From: Aureispira sp. CCB-QB1
Lineage (GTDB): Bacteria; Bacteroidota; Bacteroidia; Chitinophagales; Saprospiraceae
NCBI RefSeq assembly: GCF_000724545.1
Contig: NZ_JHBV01000015.1
Span: 1 to 64,000, forward strand
DNA: 64,000 nucleotides
Reading direction: 5' to 3'
This document shows positions 9,531-18,424 of this stretch, piece after piece. Below the pieces are notes generated by a model. That model was not told the origin of the DNA. It saw nothing but the letters and a program-made list of their open reading frames with translations, and made no database searches. The number at the start of each line of letters is the position of its first letter. The first letter of the stretch is position 1. Position numbers and translations under genes: made by a program.

Positions 9531-9834
9531 ATCTAGACGTTACAGTAGACTTCTGGTCTAAAAAAAGCAGCTATTCATCTGACTTTTATTTTTTTTGAGG
9601 CTTCCTATTTGAATAGTTACTTTGAGTTTAGTATTTTAGAATTAGCTGTTCAGGCTTGCATCGAATAATAAATCTTCTTTTTACAAAAAAAATGAGTTCA
9701 TCTAATAAAACCAAGCAGCACTACTAAAACATATTCAATTAATTAACAATACCTTTAACACACATTTGCCCCGTTAAAAACCAATTAGAACCATCCAACG
9801 CCAGTCATTACAAAATATTATTAACACAAAGTAT
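9531..9834. other. Divergent intergenic region, kinase/subtilase
   Basis: 304 bp between two divergent starts, AT-rich. A CACATTTGCC element about 70 nt before the ATG at 9835 is a weak -7 candidate. No convincing LytTR direct repeats or hairpins were found by eye. Confidence 0.4.
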
Positions 9835-11502
9835 ATGAATATTTGTACAAATATTTTATTTCTAATTCTTTTTACTTTTTTATTTCAAGCAGAAACGGAA
9901 GCACAACGTAAATACAACATTTATTGGGTTAGTTTTAAAGATAAAAAAAACAATCCATATAGTATTTTTCACCCTCAAGAATATTTGTCTGCCAGGGCAA
10001 TAGAGAGAAGAAATCGCTTTGGCATTGCTATTGATGAATCAGACTTGCCTGTCAATCCTCAATACCTAGAACCTATTCTAATCAAAGGCTTCAAGATTCA
10101 TGCTACGTCAAAATGGCTCAATGGCGTCGCAGTTATCACAGAATCAGCTAGTACAGATGTCGAAGATTTAAAAAGCTTTGAATTTGTAAAGGAGGTTTTT
10201 CCTATCGGTTATAAAAGGGAACCTCAACCACCCAAATCTATTGGGCAAAGAGAATACAAAGATTCCTACAAAACCAAAAGCAATTATTATGGTATGGGCA
10301 AAAACCAAATCAATATGCTCAAAGGAGAATATTTGCACAAAATGGGTTATGAAGGGCAAGAAATGCATATTGCGATCATGGATGGGGGCTTTGAGGGCAT
10401 GCCTGAAACGCCTGGTTTTGATAGCCTCTTTGTCAATCAGCAAATACTAGGCACACACGATTTTGTAGAGGGAGATGATTATGTTTTTGAGTCTTCGAGT
10501 CATGGTAGAAATGTTGCTTCTTGTATGGCTGCCAATATGCCCTATCTTTTTGTCGGAACAGCTCCCAAAGCAAAATACTACCTTTTTAAAACCGAAGATG
10601 TAAAAGGAGAATATTGGATCGAAGAATACAACTGGGTGGCAGCAATAGAACGTGCCGACCAGCTGGGTGTTGATGTCGTCAATTCTTCCTTGGGATATTA
10701 TGATTTTGATGATAATGACATGGACTATGGTTATGTAGATATTGATGGTAAAACATCTGCTATGACTAAAGCGGCAAGTTTTGCAGCTCAAAAAGGCATG
10801 TTGGTAGTAACTAGTGCTGGTAATGAGGGAAATGACAAATGGAAACACATTACCGTTCCTGGGGACGCAGACAGCGTGTTAACTGTTGGTGCCGTTGACA
10901 GAGACGGCTATCATGCTAAGTTTAGTTCCTATGGTTTTGAAGAAAAACCTATTATCAAACCCAATGTCGTAGCAAGAGGCGCCATCGCTGTGGTAGCAGC
11001 TAAAAAACGTTACGATACTAGCTATAGCAATGGAACCTCCTTTTCTGCTCCTATTATGGCAGGTATGGTCAGCTCCTTATGGCAAGCATTTCCAGAACAC
11101 AACAACATGGAAATTATTCATACCCTAGAAGAACATGGACATTACAAAGATAAGCCAGATAACGCTTATGGCTATGGAGTACCTGACTTTTGGGCAGCTT
11201 ACAAAAGTCTTCGAAAATCTGTGGTTGAGTTGCAACCCAAACAAGCCTATTATTATCACCTTAGCAATGTAAAAGATCACTTAGATATTTTTATGTCTAA
11301 TGTTAGTGCTTATAAAGCACAAGTAAGTTTGCACAATACCGTAGGCAAGTTACTACATCAAGAAACTACTATTTTTAAAACGGAATCTGATAAATTACTT
11401 TGGTACCAAACTGTTCCAAACTGGAAAGATCTTCCTGATGGTGTTTATTTTGTAACGATTGAATTGGACGGCTTTGTACTGCGTATTTTGATTACTAAAT
11501 AA
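9835..11502 (+). CDS. Secreted S8 (subtilisin-like) peptidase with T9SS tail
   Basis: 555 residues. A signal peptide ends near AEAQ-type residues (ETEAQ). The N-terminal prosegment (YWVSFKDKKNNPYS ... LSARAIERRNRFGI) is typical of Bacteroidota S8 proteases. The catalytic triad is visible: D183 in IAIMDGGF, H223 in SSHGRNVAS and S402 in NGTSFSAPIMAG, with oxyanion N330 in TSAGNEGND. The C-terminal 80 residues form a sorting-domain-like beta sandwich ending GVYFVTIELDGFVLRILITK. It is probably exported by T9SS and active outside the cell. It lies downstream of the sensor kinase gene in divergent orientation. Confidence 0.93.
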   Translation: MNICTNILFLILFTFLFQAETEAQRKYNIYWVSFKDKKNNPYSIFHPQEYLSARAIERRNRFGIAIDESDLPVNPQYLEPILIKGFKIHATSKWLNGVAVITESASTDVEDLKSFEFVKEVFPIGYKREPQPPKSIGQREYKDSYKTKSNYYGMGKNQINMLKGEYLHKMGYEGQEMHIAIMDGGFEGMPETPGFDSLFVNQQILGTHDFVEGDDYVFESSSHGRNVASCMAANMPYLFVGTAPKAKYYLFKTEDVKGEYWIEEYNWVAAIERADQLGVDVVNSSLGYYDFDDNDMDYGYVDIDGKTSAMTKAASFAAQKGMLVVTSAGNEGNDKWKHITVPGDADSVLTVGAVDRDGYHAKFSSYGFEEKPIIKPNVVARGAIAVVAAKKRYDTSYSNGTSFSAPIMAGMVSSLWQAFPEHNNMEIIHTLEEHGHYKDKPDNAYGYGVPDFWAAYKSLRKSVVELQPKQAYYYHLSNVKDHLDIFMSNVSAYKAQVSLHNTVGKLLHQETTIFKTESDKLLWYQTVPNWKDLPDGVYFVTIELDGFVLRILITK

Positions 11503-11524
11503 TTCTTCACGCTAATAGAATATT

Positions 11525-11563
11525 AAATCATCTCGTTGAAGCATGCGTTCAACGAGATGATTT
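11525..11563. terminator. Bidirectional terminator, subtilase / 11581 gene
   Basis: A perfect 16-bp stem (AAATCATCTCGTTGAA and its complement) has a 7-nt loop GCATGCG and is flanked by A/T on both sides. It lies between convergent genes. Confidence 0.85.
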
Positions 11564-11580
11564 ATTTAGCACTAATACAA

Positions 11581-12219
11581 TCATTCGTGTTCAATAGGAA
11601 CTTCCCAGTTTTCAATATTTTGAGCTAGTAAGAAACCAATTTCAAAAAGCTCCATAAAGTAGTTTTTGCTTTTTCTAAACCATAAGGGATCCAACGTAGT
11701 CTCATAACGTATCCGATCTTTTAGAACAGTATATAACGAACAATAATTAATTTGGGCTAACATTTTTTCTTGAATCGGTAAACTCAATATATCTGCATAA
11801 GCATAACGATGATTGCACCAAAGGGTAAACGTTTTATCAAATTCTTTATGGTACACTCTTGTTTTAGCCCCTCCAAAAAGACGACTTATTTTCTGCCCCA
11901 ACGTAGCTTTCTCTAATGTTAATTTGATGTTGTTTGTGTTTTTTAGAAAGTAGAAAAACCTTATTTTCCAAATATACATATGTGGAAAATCGGCTCCTTG
12001 GTTTAGAGGGTTTTCATTATAAAGAGCTCCATTAAGCTCTTTTTTAAGTTCTAAAATAACCTTAAAAGCAATCGACGCCCTTTCTCCAGTTATTATTTTA
12101 CGGTCCAATAATTCCGACTTTTTATCTTCTATGACCATGCTGTTGGGGTCCAATCCCCATGTTAACAACTCTTGGTATAAAATATCTCCAATCGCATTAA
12201 ATTCTCGCTCTTTATTCAT
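11581..12219 (-). CDS. Hypothetical cytoplasmic protein
   Basis: 212 residues, with no signal peptide or membrane segment. The sequence is rich in aromatic and charged residues and predicted mostly helical (ERASIAFKVILELKKELNG, MYIWKIRFFYFLKNTNNIKL). No motif was recognised. Normal composition and a strong convergent terminator just past its stop support a real gene. It starts 348 bp from the divergent aspS. Confidence 0.7.
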   Translation of the reverse strand: MNKEREFNAIGDILYQELLTWGLDPNSMVIEDKKSELLDRKIITGERASIAFKVILELKKELNGALYNENPLNQGADFPHMYIWKIRFFYFLKNTNNIKLTLEKATLGQKISRLFGGAKTRVYHKEFDKTFTLWCNHRYAYADILSLPIQEKMLAQINYCSLYTVLKDRIRYETTLDPLWFRKSKNYFMELFEIGFLLAQNIENWEVPIEHE

Positions 12220-12356
12220 GCTTTTTATTTTAACTTCAATACAAGTTTCTTACCCTACCAACATCAAAACTTTATAAAATCGTTCACAAAATAGCTACAG
12301 TCGATTTATTTTTTAGTTTTTTGTCTTCCTTTTGGAACAAGGATTCTAATTAGAAT

Positions 12357-12389
12357 TTTGGTTTGCTCCAAACAAATCGTTACTTTCGC
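12357..12389 (+). promoter_or_regulatory. Candidate aspS promoter
   Basis: TTTG (12357-12360), 20-bp spacer, then TACTTTCGC (12381-12389), which is one mismatch from TAnnTTTGC. The leader would be about 175 nt long and contains a small hairpin (GTTTTTG 12466-12472 with CAAAAAC 12481-12487). The rest of 12220-12567 holds nothing else recognisable. Confidence 0.5.
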
Positions 12390-12567
12390 AAGTCTCACAA
12401 TCAAATTTATATTGATTAAAGAGTTACTAATTTGAAGTTGACTACTTAAATATAGAGTACTTCGTGTTTTTGGGTTGTCACAAAAACAAAACAGTAAATA
12501 TCATGAAGTATTGCTAGTATCTTAGTTATACTAAAACAATAAAAATTAATACAACAAATAACAAACA

Positions 12568-14340
12568 ATGTATAGAACGCACAATTGTGGCGCACTCCGC
12601 ATAGAGCATGTTGGTCAAAAGGTGACGCTATCTGGCTGGTTGAACAAAAATCGTGATTATGGATCCATGACATTCATCGACTTACGAGATCGTTATGGTA
12701 TTACACAATTGGTATTTAACACACAAACTAACGAAGAGTTATATAATGATGCCAAAAAATTGGGTCGTGAATATGTTTTGCGTATAGAAGGTGAGGTAGC
12801 AGAGCGTTCAAACAAGAATCCTAAAATTCCTACTGGTGAGATTGAAATTCTAGTAGAAAAATTAGAAGTATTAAACGAATCATTGACACCTCCATTTACA
12901 ATCGACGAAGAAACAGACGGTGGAGAAGAAATTCGTATGAAATACCGTTACTTGGATTTGCGTCGTCGCCCTGTTCAAGAAAACTTGTTCTTTAGATCAA
13001 AAGTGGCTATTGAGACACGTAAATACTTGTCTGATAATGGATTTATTGAGGTAGAAACACCTGTATTGATCAAAAGTACTCCAGAAGGTGCTAGAGATTT
13101 TGTTGTTCCTAGCCGTATGAACAAAGGGCAATTTTATGCCTTGCCACAATCGCCTCAAACCTTCAAGCAGTTATTGATGGTTTCTGGTTTTGACAAATAC
13201 TTTCAATTGGTCAAATGTTTTCGTGACGAAGACTTGCGAGCGGATCGCCAACCAGAATTTACACAAATTGATTGCGAAATGTCTTTTGTCACCCAAGAAG
13301 AAATTTTACAAACCTTTGAGGGCTTGACCAAATACTTGTTCAAAGAATGTTTGGGAGTTGACCTACCAACCTTCCCTCGCATGACCTATGATGAAGCACT
13401 AAAACGCTATGGTTCTGATAAACCAGACACACGTTTTGGGATGGAATTTGTCGAGTTTAATGATGTCGCTCAAGGTCATGGTTTTCCTGTATTTGACAGT
13501 GCAGAATTGGTAGTTGGTATTTGTGCTACAGGACAAGCTGACCAGTATTCTAACAAAGACATAAAGAAGCTAACGGAATGGATGCAACGCCCACAAATTG
13601 GCGCCAAAGGTTTGGTCTATGTAAAATATAACTTAGATGGCTCCATTAAATCATCTGTTGGTAAATTTTACACCGATGCGCAACTGATGAGTTGGTTAGA
13701 AAAAGCAGGTGCTCAAAAGGGTGATATGCTTTTAATTCTTTCAGGTGAAACGGACAAAGTTCGAGATCAGTTAAATAGCCTGCGTTTAGAAATGGGCGAT
13801 CGTATGGGATTGCGTTCGGGTGGTTTCAATCCTCTGTGGGTTGTTGATTTTCCTTTGTTGGAATGGGACGAAGACTCAGAACGTTTTCACGCTATGCACC
13901 ATCCTTTCACCTCTCCTAAAAAGAACGACATCGAACGCATGTTGACTGGAGATCATGATACGATGAAAGCTTTGCGTGCTGATGCTTATGACTTGGTTAT
14001 TAATGGCTGGGAAATAGGTGGTGGTTCTATTCGTATTTTTGATCGAGAGTTGCAAGCCAAAAACTTTAAATTACTAGGCTTTACAGAGGCAGAAGCAGAA
14101 GAACAATTTGGTTTCTTGATGGGAGCATTCGAATATGGTGCCCCTCCTCACGGTGGAATTGCCTTTGGTTTTGACCGACTTTGTTCCATTATGAAAGGCG
14201 CAGGTTCTATTCGTGACTTTATTGCTTTCCCTAAAAACAATCAAGGACGTGATGTTATGATTGACGCACCTGCTACCATTGACGAAACACAACTAGATGA
14301 GCTAGGGATTGCTTTGTTGAAAGAGCAAACAGAAGCTTAA
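12568..14340 (+). CDS. aspS: Aspartyl-tRNA synthetase
   Basis: 590 residues, the normal length for bacterial-type AspRS. An N-terminal OB-fold anticodon-binding domain ([24 protein letters not shown]) is followed by the class II catalytic core. Motif 2 is [17 protein letters not shown], the bacterial GAD insertion lies at about 300-420, and motif 3 is [15 protein letters not shown]. The tail has RDFIAFPKN. It charges tRNA-Asp. It is a single-gene unit: its own promoter candidate lies upstream and a strong terminator follows 19 nt after the stop. Confidence 0.98.
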   Translation: MYRTHNCGALRIEHVGQKVTLSGWLNKNRDYGSMTFIDLRDRYGITQLVFNTQTNEELYNDAKKLGREYVLRIEGEVAERSNKNPKIPTGEIEILVEKLEVLNESLTPPFTIDEETDGGEEIRMKYRYLDLRRRPVQENLFFRSKVAIETRKYLSDNGFIEVETPVLIKSTPEGARDFVVPSRMNKGQFYALPQSPQTFKQLLMVSGFDKYFQLVKCFRDEDLRADRQPEFTQIDCEMSFVTQEEILQTFEGLTKYLFKECLGVDLPTFPRMTYDEALKRYGSDKPDTRFGMEFVEFNDVAQGHGFPVFDSAELVVGICATGQADQYSNKDIKKLTEWMQRPQIGAKGLVYVKYNLDGSIKSSVGKFYTDAQLMSWLEKAGAQKGDMLLILSGETDKVRDQLNSLRLEMGDRMGLRSGGFNPLWVVDFPLLEWDEDSERFHAMHHPFTSPKKNDIERMLTGDHDTMKALRADAYDLVINGWEIGGGSIRIFDRELQAKNFKLLGFTEAEAEEQFGFLMGAFEYGAPPHGGIAFGFDRLCSIMKGAGSIRDFIAFPKNNQGRDVMIDAPATIDETQLDELGIALLKEQTEA

Positions 14341-14359
14341 TAAAATTAATATTTTTTTT

Positions 14360-14387
14360 AAACCTATCAAGTTGGCTTGATAGGTTT
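14360..14387 (+). terminator. aspS terminator
   Basis: AAACCTATCAAG, loop TTGG, CTTGATAGGTTT, then a T run. Classic intrinsic terminator. Confidence 0.92.
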
Positions 14388-14638
14388 TTTTTATTCTCTT
14401 TAAAAAGTTAAAGGACTTGAATCATACTAAAAAATAACTTATATTTATAGGAGAGTTCATTTTAATTCTAGCTAAAAATCCCCACATAATCATTTTCAGA
14501 AACATGTAATTGGGGCTATCAAAATTCTAAAGGATAGTACTAATAACATGTTAGAAACTGAATAATTTTTATTGTTATTTTTAATACTGTTACTACATGG
14601 TTTTAACCAACTATTGTAATATCTAAAGCTAAATTAAA

Positions 14639-16132
14639 ATGAAAAAAACATTCCTATTTTTACTAATTTTAGTAACCTTCAAACATGCCTATGCTCAAAA
14701 CTATGCCTTGATATCCCCCACTCAGGAGAAACACTTCAGGCATGTGAACAACTACAATATTGGTAGTCTTACAACCATAGAGTCAATTCGAATTGACTCT
14801 ACCAATCACTTGGGCAATCATACCTTTTATCGAAATCACCAAGTACTAACCCAAACTTCTTACACAGGGTCTTGCCAAATTATGGTACACGACTCATCTT
14901 GGGTCGGGCACCAAATTTTAGCTTATCCCAATGGAGATTATTTGTTTTTTAATCGCCACAACGACAGTATTCTAATAAAAACAATGGCGAACACCAACGA
15001 TACATGGCGGCTCTACACCTTCCCCAATCAAGATTATATTGAAGCCAAGGTGGTTGGTGTTGTTAATAGCTCCATTTTGGGAACAATGGACAGCGTTAAA
15101 ACCATTCAACTTCAAGTAAAAAATAGTTCCAATAACAATATTAATAACCCTTTTAACCAAAAAGAAATTAAATTTTCTAAGAACTATGGTTTAGTTAGCT
15201 TTTATGCCATGCCCAATTTTCCACTTGATACAAACAGTTATCATTTAGTAGGAAGTAGTGCACCTGACTTGGGTACTGTCAATGTAACAGCTAGTGATAT
15301 TTTTAATTATGATATTGGCGATATTTTTCACATAAAAGACTACTACCAGAGTTCTTCTGCACCTTGGGAATATAACTATAAAAATATTCGTAAAGTTGTC
15401 TTAGACAAAGTTGTTTCAAACAATCAAGATACGTTAACTTATACGATGGCTCGTTGCCAAAATCGTTATCATAGCCAAAGCATGAGTGCTACGCCAGACA
15501 CCACCATAACGGTCGATACCATTGTTGAAACGATTATCCTTTCTGAACATACCTACCTAAATCAGCTTTCTAATGAAATACGCTCAGATTCTATGAGTTA
15601 TTCAACTTTCTTAATAGATCCTCCAACCAATAGAAGATCGAAGCGAGTAGACAAACAATACTATCGAGTTGGTCCCAATTGTTGGTCAGAACTAATTGGT
15701 TCTTTTGCCACCTATCACACCTATATCGAAGGACTTGGTGGCGGATACTTTGTTAATTATGGAACTGTTTTGGGGGTACAAAAATATGAATTGGTCTACT
15801 TCTCTAAAAGTGGTACGACTTGGGGCACTCCCCTAAATATTGATTGTACAGTTAATACATCTACCTCTAAACTAGCAGCGTCCTCTAATGATATCCTAGT
15901 GTATCCTGTTCCCACTTCTGATAAAGTAACAATCGAAATTCAAAACTTTTCTCAATATAAGAATTGGAGTCTAGAGTTATACGATACTACAGGAAAAATG
16001 CTCCGATCTAACTCAATAACTAGCCGTTCTATTGTATTACAAAAATTGGATTTGCCCAATGGCATTTACTTTTATAAAATTCAGAACGAAGACACAGCCC
16101 ACTCTTATACTGGTAAGCTTATTTTTAGGTAG
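14639..16132 (+). CDS. Secreted T9SS cargo protein of unknown function
   Basis: 497 residues. Signal peptide MKKTFLFLLILVTFKHAYAQ. The middle 380 residues have no recognised domain; they are rich in Ser/Thr/Asn and beta-strand-like. Residues about 420-497 form a type A sorting domain (ILVYPVPTSDKVTIEIQ ... LELYDTTGKML ... LPNGIYFYKI). Several Bacteroidota proteins of this shape are annotated only as T9SS sorting-domain proteins. It is followed 14 nt later by a palindromic dispersed repeat and then the insertion sequence. Confidence 0.88.
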   Translation: MKKTFLFLLILVTFKHAYAQNYALISPTQEKHFRHVNNYNIGSLTTIESIRIDSTNHLGNHTFYRNHQVLTQTSYTGSCQIMVHDSSWVGHQILAYPNGDYLFFNRHNDSILIKTMANTNDTWRLYTFPNQDYIEAKVVGVVNSSILGTMDSVKTIQLQVKNSSNNNINNPFNQKEIKFSKNYGLVSFYAMPNFPLDTNSYHLVGSSAPDLGTVNVTASDIFNYDIGDIFHIKDYYQSSSAPWEYNYKNIRKVVLDKVVSNNQDTLTYTMARCQNRYHSQSMSATPDTTITVDTIVETIILSEHTYLNQLSNEIRSDSMSYSTFLIDPPTNRRSKRVDKQYYRVGPNCWSELIGSFATYHTYIEGLGGGYFVNYGTVLGVQKYELVYFSKSGTTWGTPLNIDCTVNTSTSKLAASSNDILVYPVPTSDKVTIEIQNFSQYKNWSLELYDTTGKMLRSNSITSRSIVLQKLDLPNGIYFYKIQNEDTAHSYTGKLIFR

Positions 16133-16146
16133 AACACATCCTCTAG

Positions 16147-16207
16147 TAGTTAGCTTTACTGCTACTTCGTGGTCGTTGAAACCACGCAGTAGCAGTAAAG
16201 CTAACTA
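16147..16207. repeat. Dispersed repeat, palindromic pair
   Basis: Two 27-bp arms (16147-16173 and 16181-16207) pair with one mismatch around a 7-nt loop CGTTGAA. Each arm is a copy of the family half-site ACCACGAAGTAGCAG...GCTAAC found elsewhere in the window. No T run follows, so it is a REP-like palindrome and not a standard terminator. Confidence 0.8.
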
Positions 16208-16273
16208 TTGATCCTCTACATCATTCATTTTATAAACATGAGTCATCCCGAATTTATGAGATGACAAAAAAAT

Positions 16274-16329
16274 AAAAACTCTTGCGTAAATTTGGGATTA
16301 ACGACAATTCCAAAACGACAAGAGTTTTT
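16274..16329 (+). promoter_or_regulatory. Hairpin in front of the transposase start
   Basis: AAAAACTCTTG (16274-16284) pairs perfectly with CAAGAGTTTTT (16319-16329) across a 34-nt loop, ending 2 nt before the ATG at 16332. A read-through transcript would sequester the translation-initiation region, as known for IS10/IS50-type elements. A transcript starting inside the loop would escape it (inference). Confidence 0.6.
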
Positions 16330-16331
16330 TT

Positions 16332-17678
16332 ATGTATAAAACATACTTACAAGATAAAATAGAAAAAGGAAAAATAAATGGTGCCGACAATTTTCTTTTG
16401 AAAAAAAGTTCTAAATACTTAGAAGGATTACTGATAAAACTAGATGAGCAAATAGATAGCCGTTTGGTTAGAACATTTTATAATCTATTCATTTCCATAC
16501 TAATATTAAGAAACAAGAGTAGCGGTTTACTTTTAAGTGAGTTAGGCGGGTACATTTGTGGATTTCGGAAGGCACCAGCAGGGACAAAGCGAATAAGCAA
16601 CTTGTTAAGGAGCAAAAAATGGGAACACAAGTTAATAAAAGACTATTTGTTTGAGAAGACAAAAGAGCGTATTGCCAGCTTGCAAAAAGAAGGAAAACGC
16701 CCTTTGTTGTTATGGGATGATTCTCGTTTAGAAAAGCCAGAAAGTTGGTGGAGTGAAGGATTGTGTAGTGTCTGGAGTAGTAAAGGCAAGCGATTAACAA
16801 AAATTAAACGCGGTTTTTACCGACCACCAAGTAGCAGAATATGTGTCCCTGGCTATAAGTGGACAGCTACGATGTTGTCTTGCCTAGGAGGAGTGCCAAG
16901 TGTTTGTCAAATGACTTGGTGGACAACAAGAGGCAAGCATAAAGAACTCGCTACTAATATCATTTTTCGTATGCTAAAACGATTAAAAAAGGAATTAAAT
17001 ACAGGAGTTCTACATGTTTTGGATAGAGGATATGCAAATATCTGGACAGTAGAGCATATGTTACATTTCCAACAAGATTTTCTGATCCGTTGGAAGAAAA
17101 ATCATCTACTTATCGCTACGAAAAAAGGAAAGAAGAAAACACATTTATTAGCCCGTTCATTTAAAGGAAAAAAACCTAGATTAATTTATGACAAGGAACG
17201 AAAAGAGCAACGTTCTGCAACTATAGCATGGGGAGAAGTCTTTCATCCAGAGTTACCCGATATTCCCTTATATTTAGTTATTCTTAGAGACAAAAAAAGA
17301 CAGACTCCTCCTATTTATTTTCTGACTTCTGTAATCATTACAAATGCCAGAACTGCTTGGGAAATGGCGAATAGCTATATGCATCGCTGGGAAATTGAGC
17401 AATCTTTTCGTTTCTGTAAAACAGAGTTAGCAATGGAATCTCCTAGATTGTGGTTTTGGGAAAACAAGCTTAAGTTATTAGCTATCGTTGCTTTGGTTTA
17501 TGATTTTCTTTTAACTCTACTTCGAAATTGGAGAACTTGGGTCAACCTTTTCCTCCGAAACTGGGGACATCGAACAGGAAATCGGTATAGAAATACTTCC
17601 ATACCGATTTACCGTCTTAGAGCTGCCATCTCCGTTTGTATTTTTTCTCTCTTTGCTCTATTACAAAATTCGGGATGA
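16332..17678 (+). CDS. IS4-family DDE transposase
   Basis: 448 residues. DDE residues can be placed: D129/D130 in LLWDDSR, D231 in HVLDRGYAN and E356 in the Y-x2-R-x3-E-x6-K signature (YMHRWEIEQSFRFCK), diagnostic of IS4 transposases. Basic N- and C-terminal regions (RNWGHRTGNRYRN) fit DNA binding. The frame is intact from start to stop, so the enzyme is potentially active. Codon and base use are not strikingly different from the neighbours. Confidence 0.95.
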   Translation: MYKTYLQDKIEKGKINGADNFLLKKSSKYLEGLLIKLDEQIDSRLVRTFYNLFISILILRNKSSGLLLSELGGYICGFRKAPAGTKRISNLLRSKKWEHKLIKDYLFEKTKERIASLQKEGKRPLLLWDDSRLEKPESWWSEGLCSVWSSKGKRLTKIKRGFYRPPSSRICVPGYKWTATMLSCLGGVPSVCQMTWWTTRGKHKELATNIIFRMLKRLKKELNTGVLHVLDRGYANIWTVEHMLHFQQDFLIRWKKNHLLIATKKGKKKTHLLARSFKGKKPRLIYDKERKEQRSATIAWGEVFHPELPDIPLYLVILRDKKRQTPPIYFLTSVIITNARTAWEMANSYMHRWEIEQSFRFCKTELAMESPRLWFWENKLKLLAIVALVYDFLLTLLRNWRTWVNLFLRNWGHRTGNRYRNTSIPIYRLRAAISVCIFSLFALLQNSG

Positions 17679-17687
17679 CTCATGTTT

Positions 17688-18424
17688 AATTGTCTCAAAG
17701 AGATATTTTTCACTCTACGTTATAGAGTAATTGTGCCAATTATATCCAAAATCGCTCTTTGCCATTTTTCCTCAATAATTTTAAGATATATTTAATAAGT
17801 CTTAAAAACGCCTATTTCGTATAGCCACAAACGCCTCATTATACGAAACTTATACTTACGTCTCAAATAACCAATGCCCAAATAGGTTGTATTTTTTTAG
17901 CTTATCAATATTAAGACTAATTATAAATAATAAAAACAACTTCTAAAATCCTTTATAAATAATTGATTTAAACTAACTTAATAAATTTTTTTATATTAAA
18001 AGTATATTTTAAAATCACTAATACTGCTCCTTTAGTTTTAACAATTTCGCAATTCAAAAGTTGTTCAAAACTTTCCTTCTATAGGCTAGAAGTTCTATGC
18101 TTTCCAAATGTTAACAAAACAGCATCCATCTCCTAATTTTCTCTTCATTTTTTGCTCTCAAAATTGCTGTCAATAGCTTGGCTTTAAATTTGACAAATTC
18201 TAATACCGGTATATGAACAGCTCTATTTTGAACTAAAAATCAATCAATTACACATAGTTCAAAAAAGAGAGATAGACAAAAATTTTTGGGACATGGTTTT
18301 GACTTTGTGTTTTCGTACAAAACTGAAGTTTTAGTTGTAGCTGACAAAGGTTTTGTCGTGTGGAGGAGAAGCACACGTTGCAGAGAAATAAGCTCATGTT
18401 TATCATTAAGGAAACAATTTTAGT
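17688..18424. other. 737-bp intergenic region with one hairpin
   Basis: AT-rich, no convincing ORF. TTTCGTATA (17815-17823) pairs with TATACGAAA (17840-17848), a 9-bp stem with a 16-nt loop. CGTGTG/CACACG near 18356-18376 is a second short stem in the leader of the LRR gene. No promoter with a full match was found. Confidence 0.4.

Larger units (their letters stand above)
16234..17687 (+). mobile_element. Complete IS4-superfamily insertion sequence
   Basis: A 1454-bp element bounded by perfect 22-bp terminal inverted repeats (AAACATGAGTCATCCCGAAT.. at 16234-16255 and its complement at 17666-17687). It carries one full-length transposase. The last transposase codons and stop lie inside the right repeat. 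No clear target-site duplication is visible, so it may have eroded or the true ends may differ by a few bases. It sits 26 bp past a dispersed palindrome and 100 bp past a gene stop, so no host gene appears interrupted. Confidence 0.9.

Noticed and set aside
10168-10848. Antisense reading frames inside the subtilase gene
   Set aside because: They lie opposite a well-supported gene with a full catalytic triad and have no recognisable domain.
12466-12487. T-box or amino-acid riboswitch in the aspS leader
   Set aside because: Only a 7-bp hairpin is present; no T-box sequence or terminator/antiterminator pair was found.
16207-16260. Target-site duplication of the IS
   Set aside because: No matching direct repeats flank the terminal inverted repeats.
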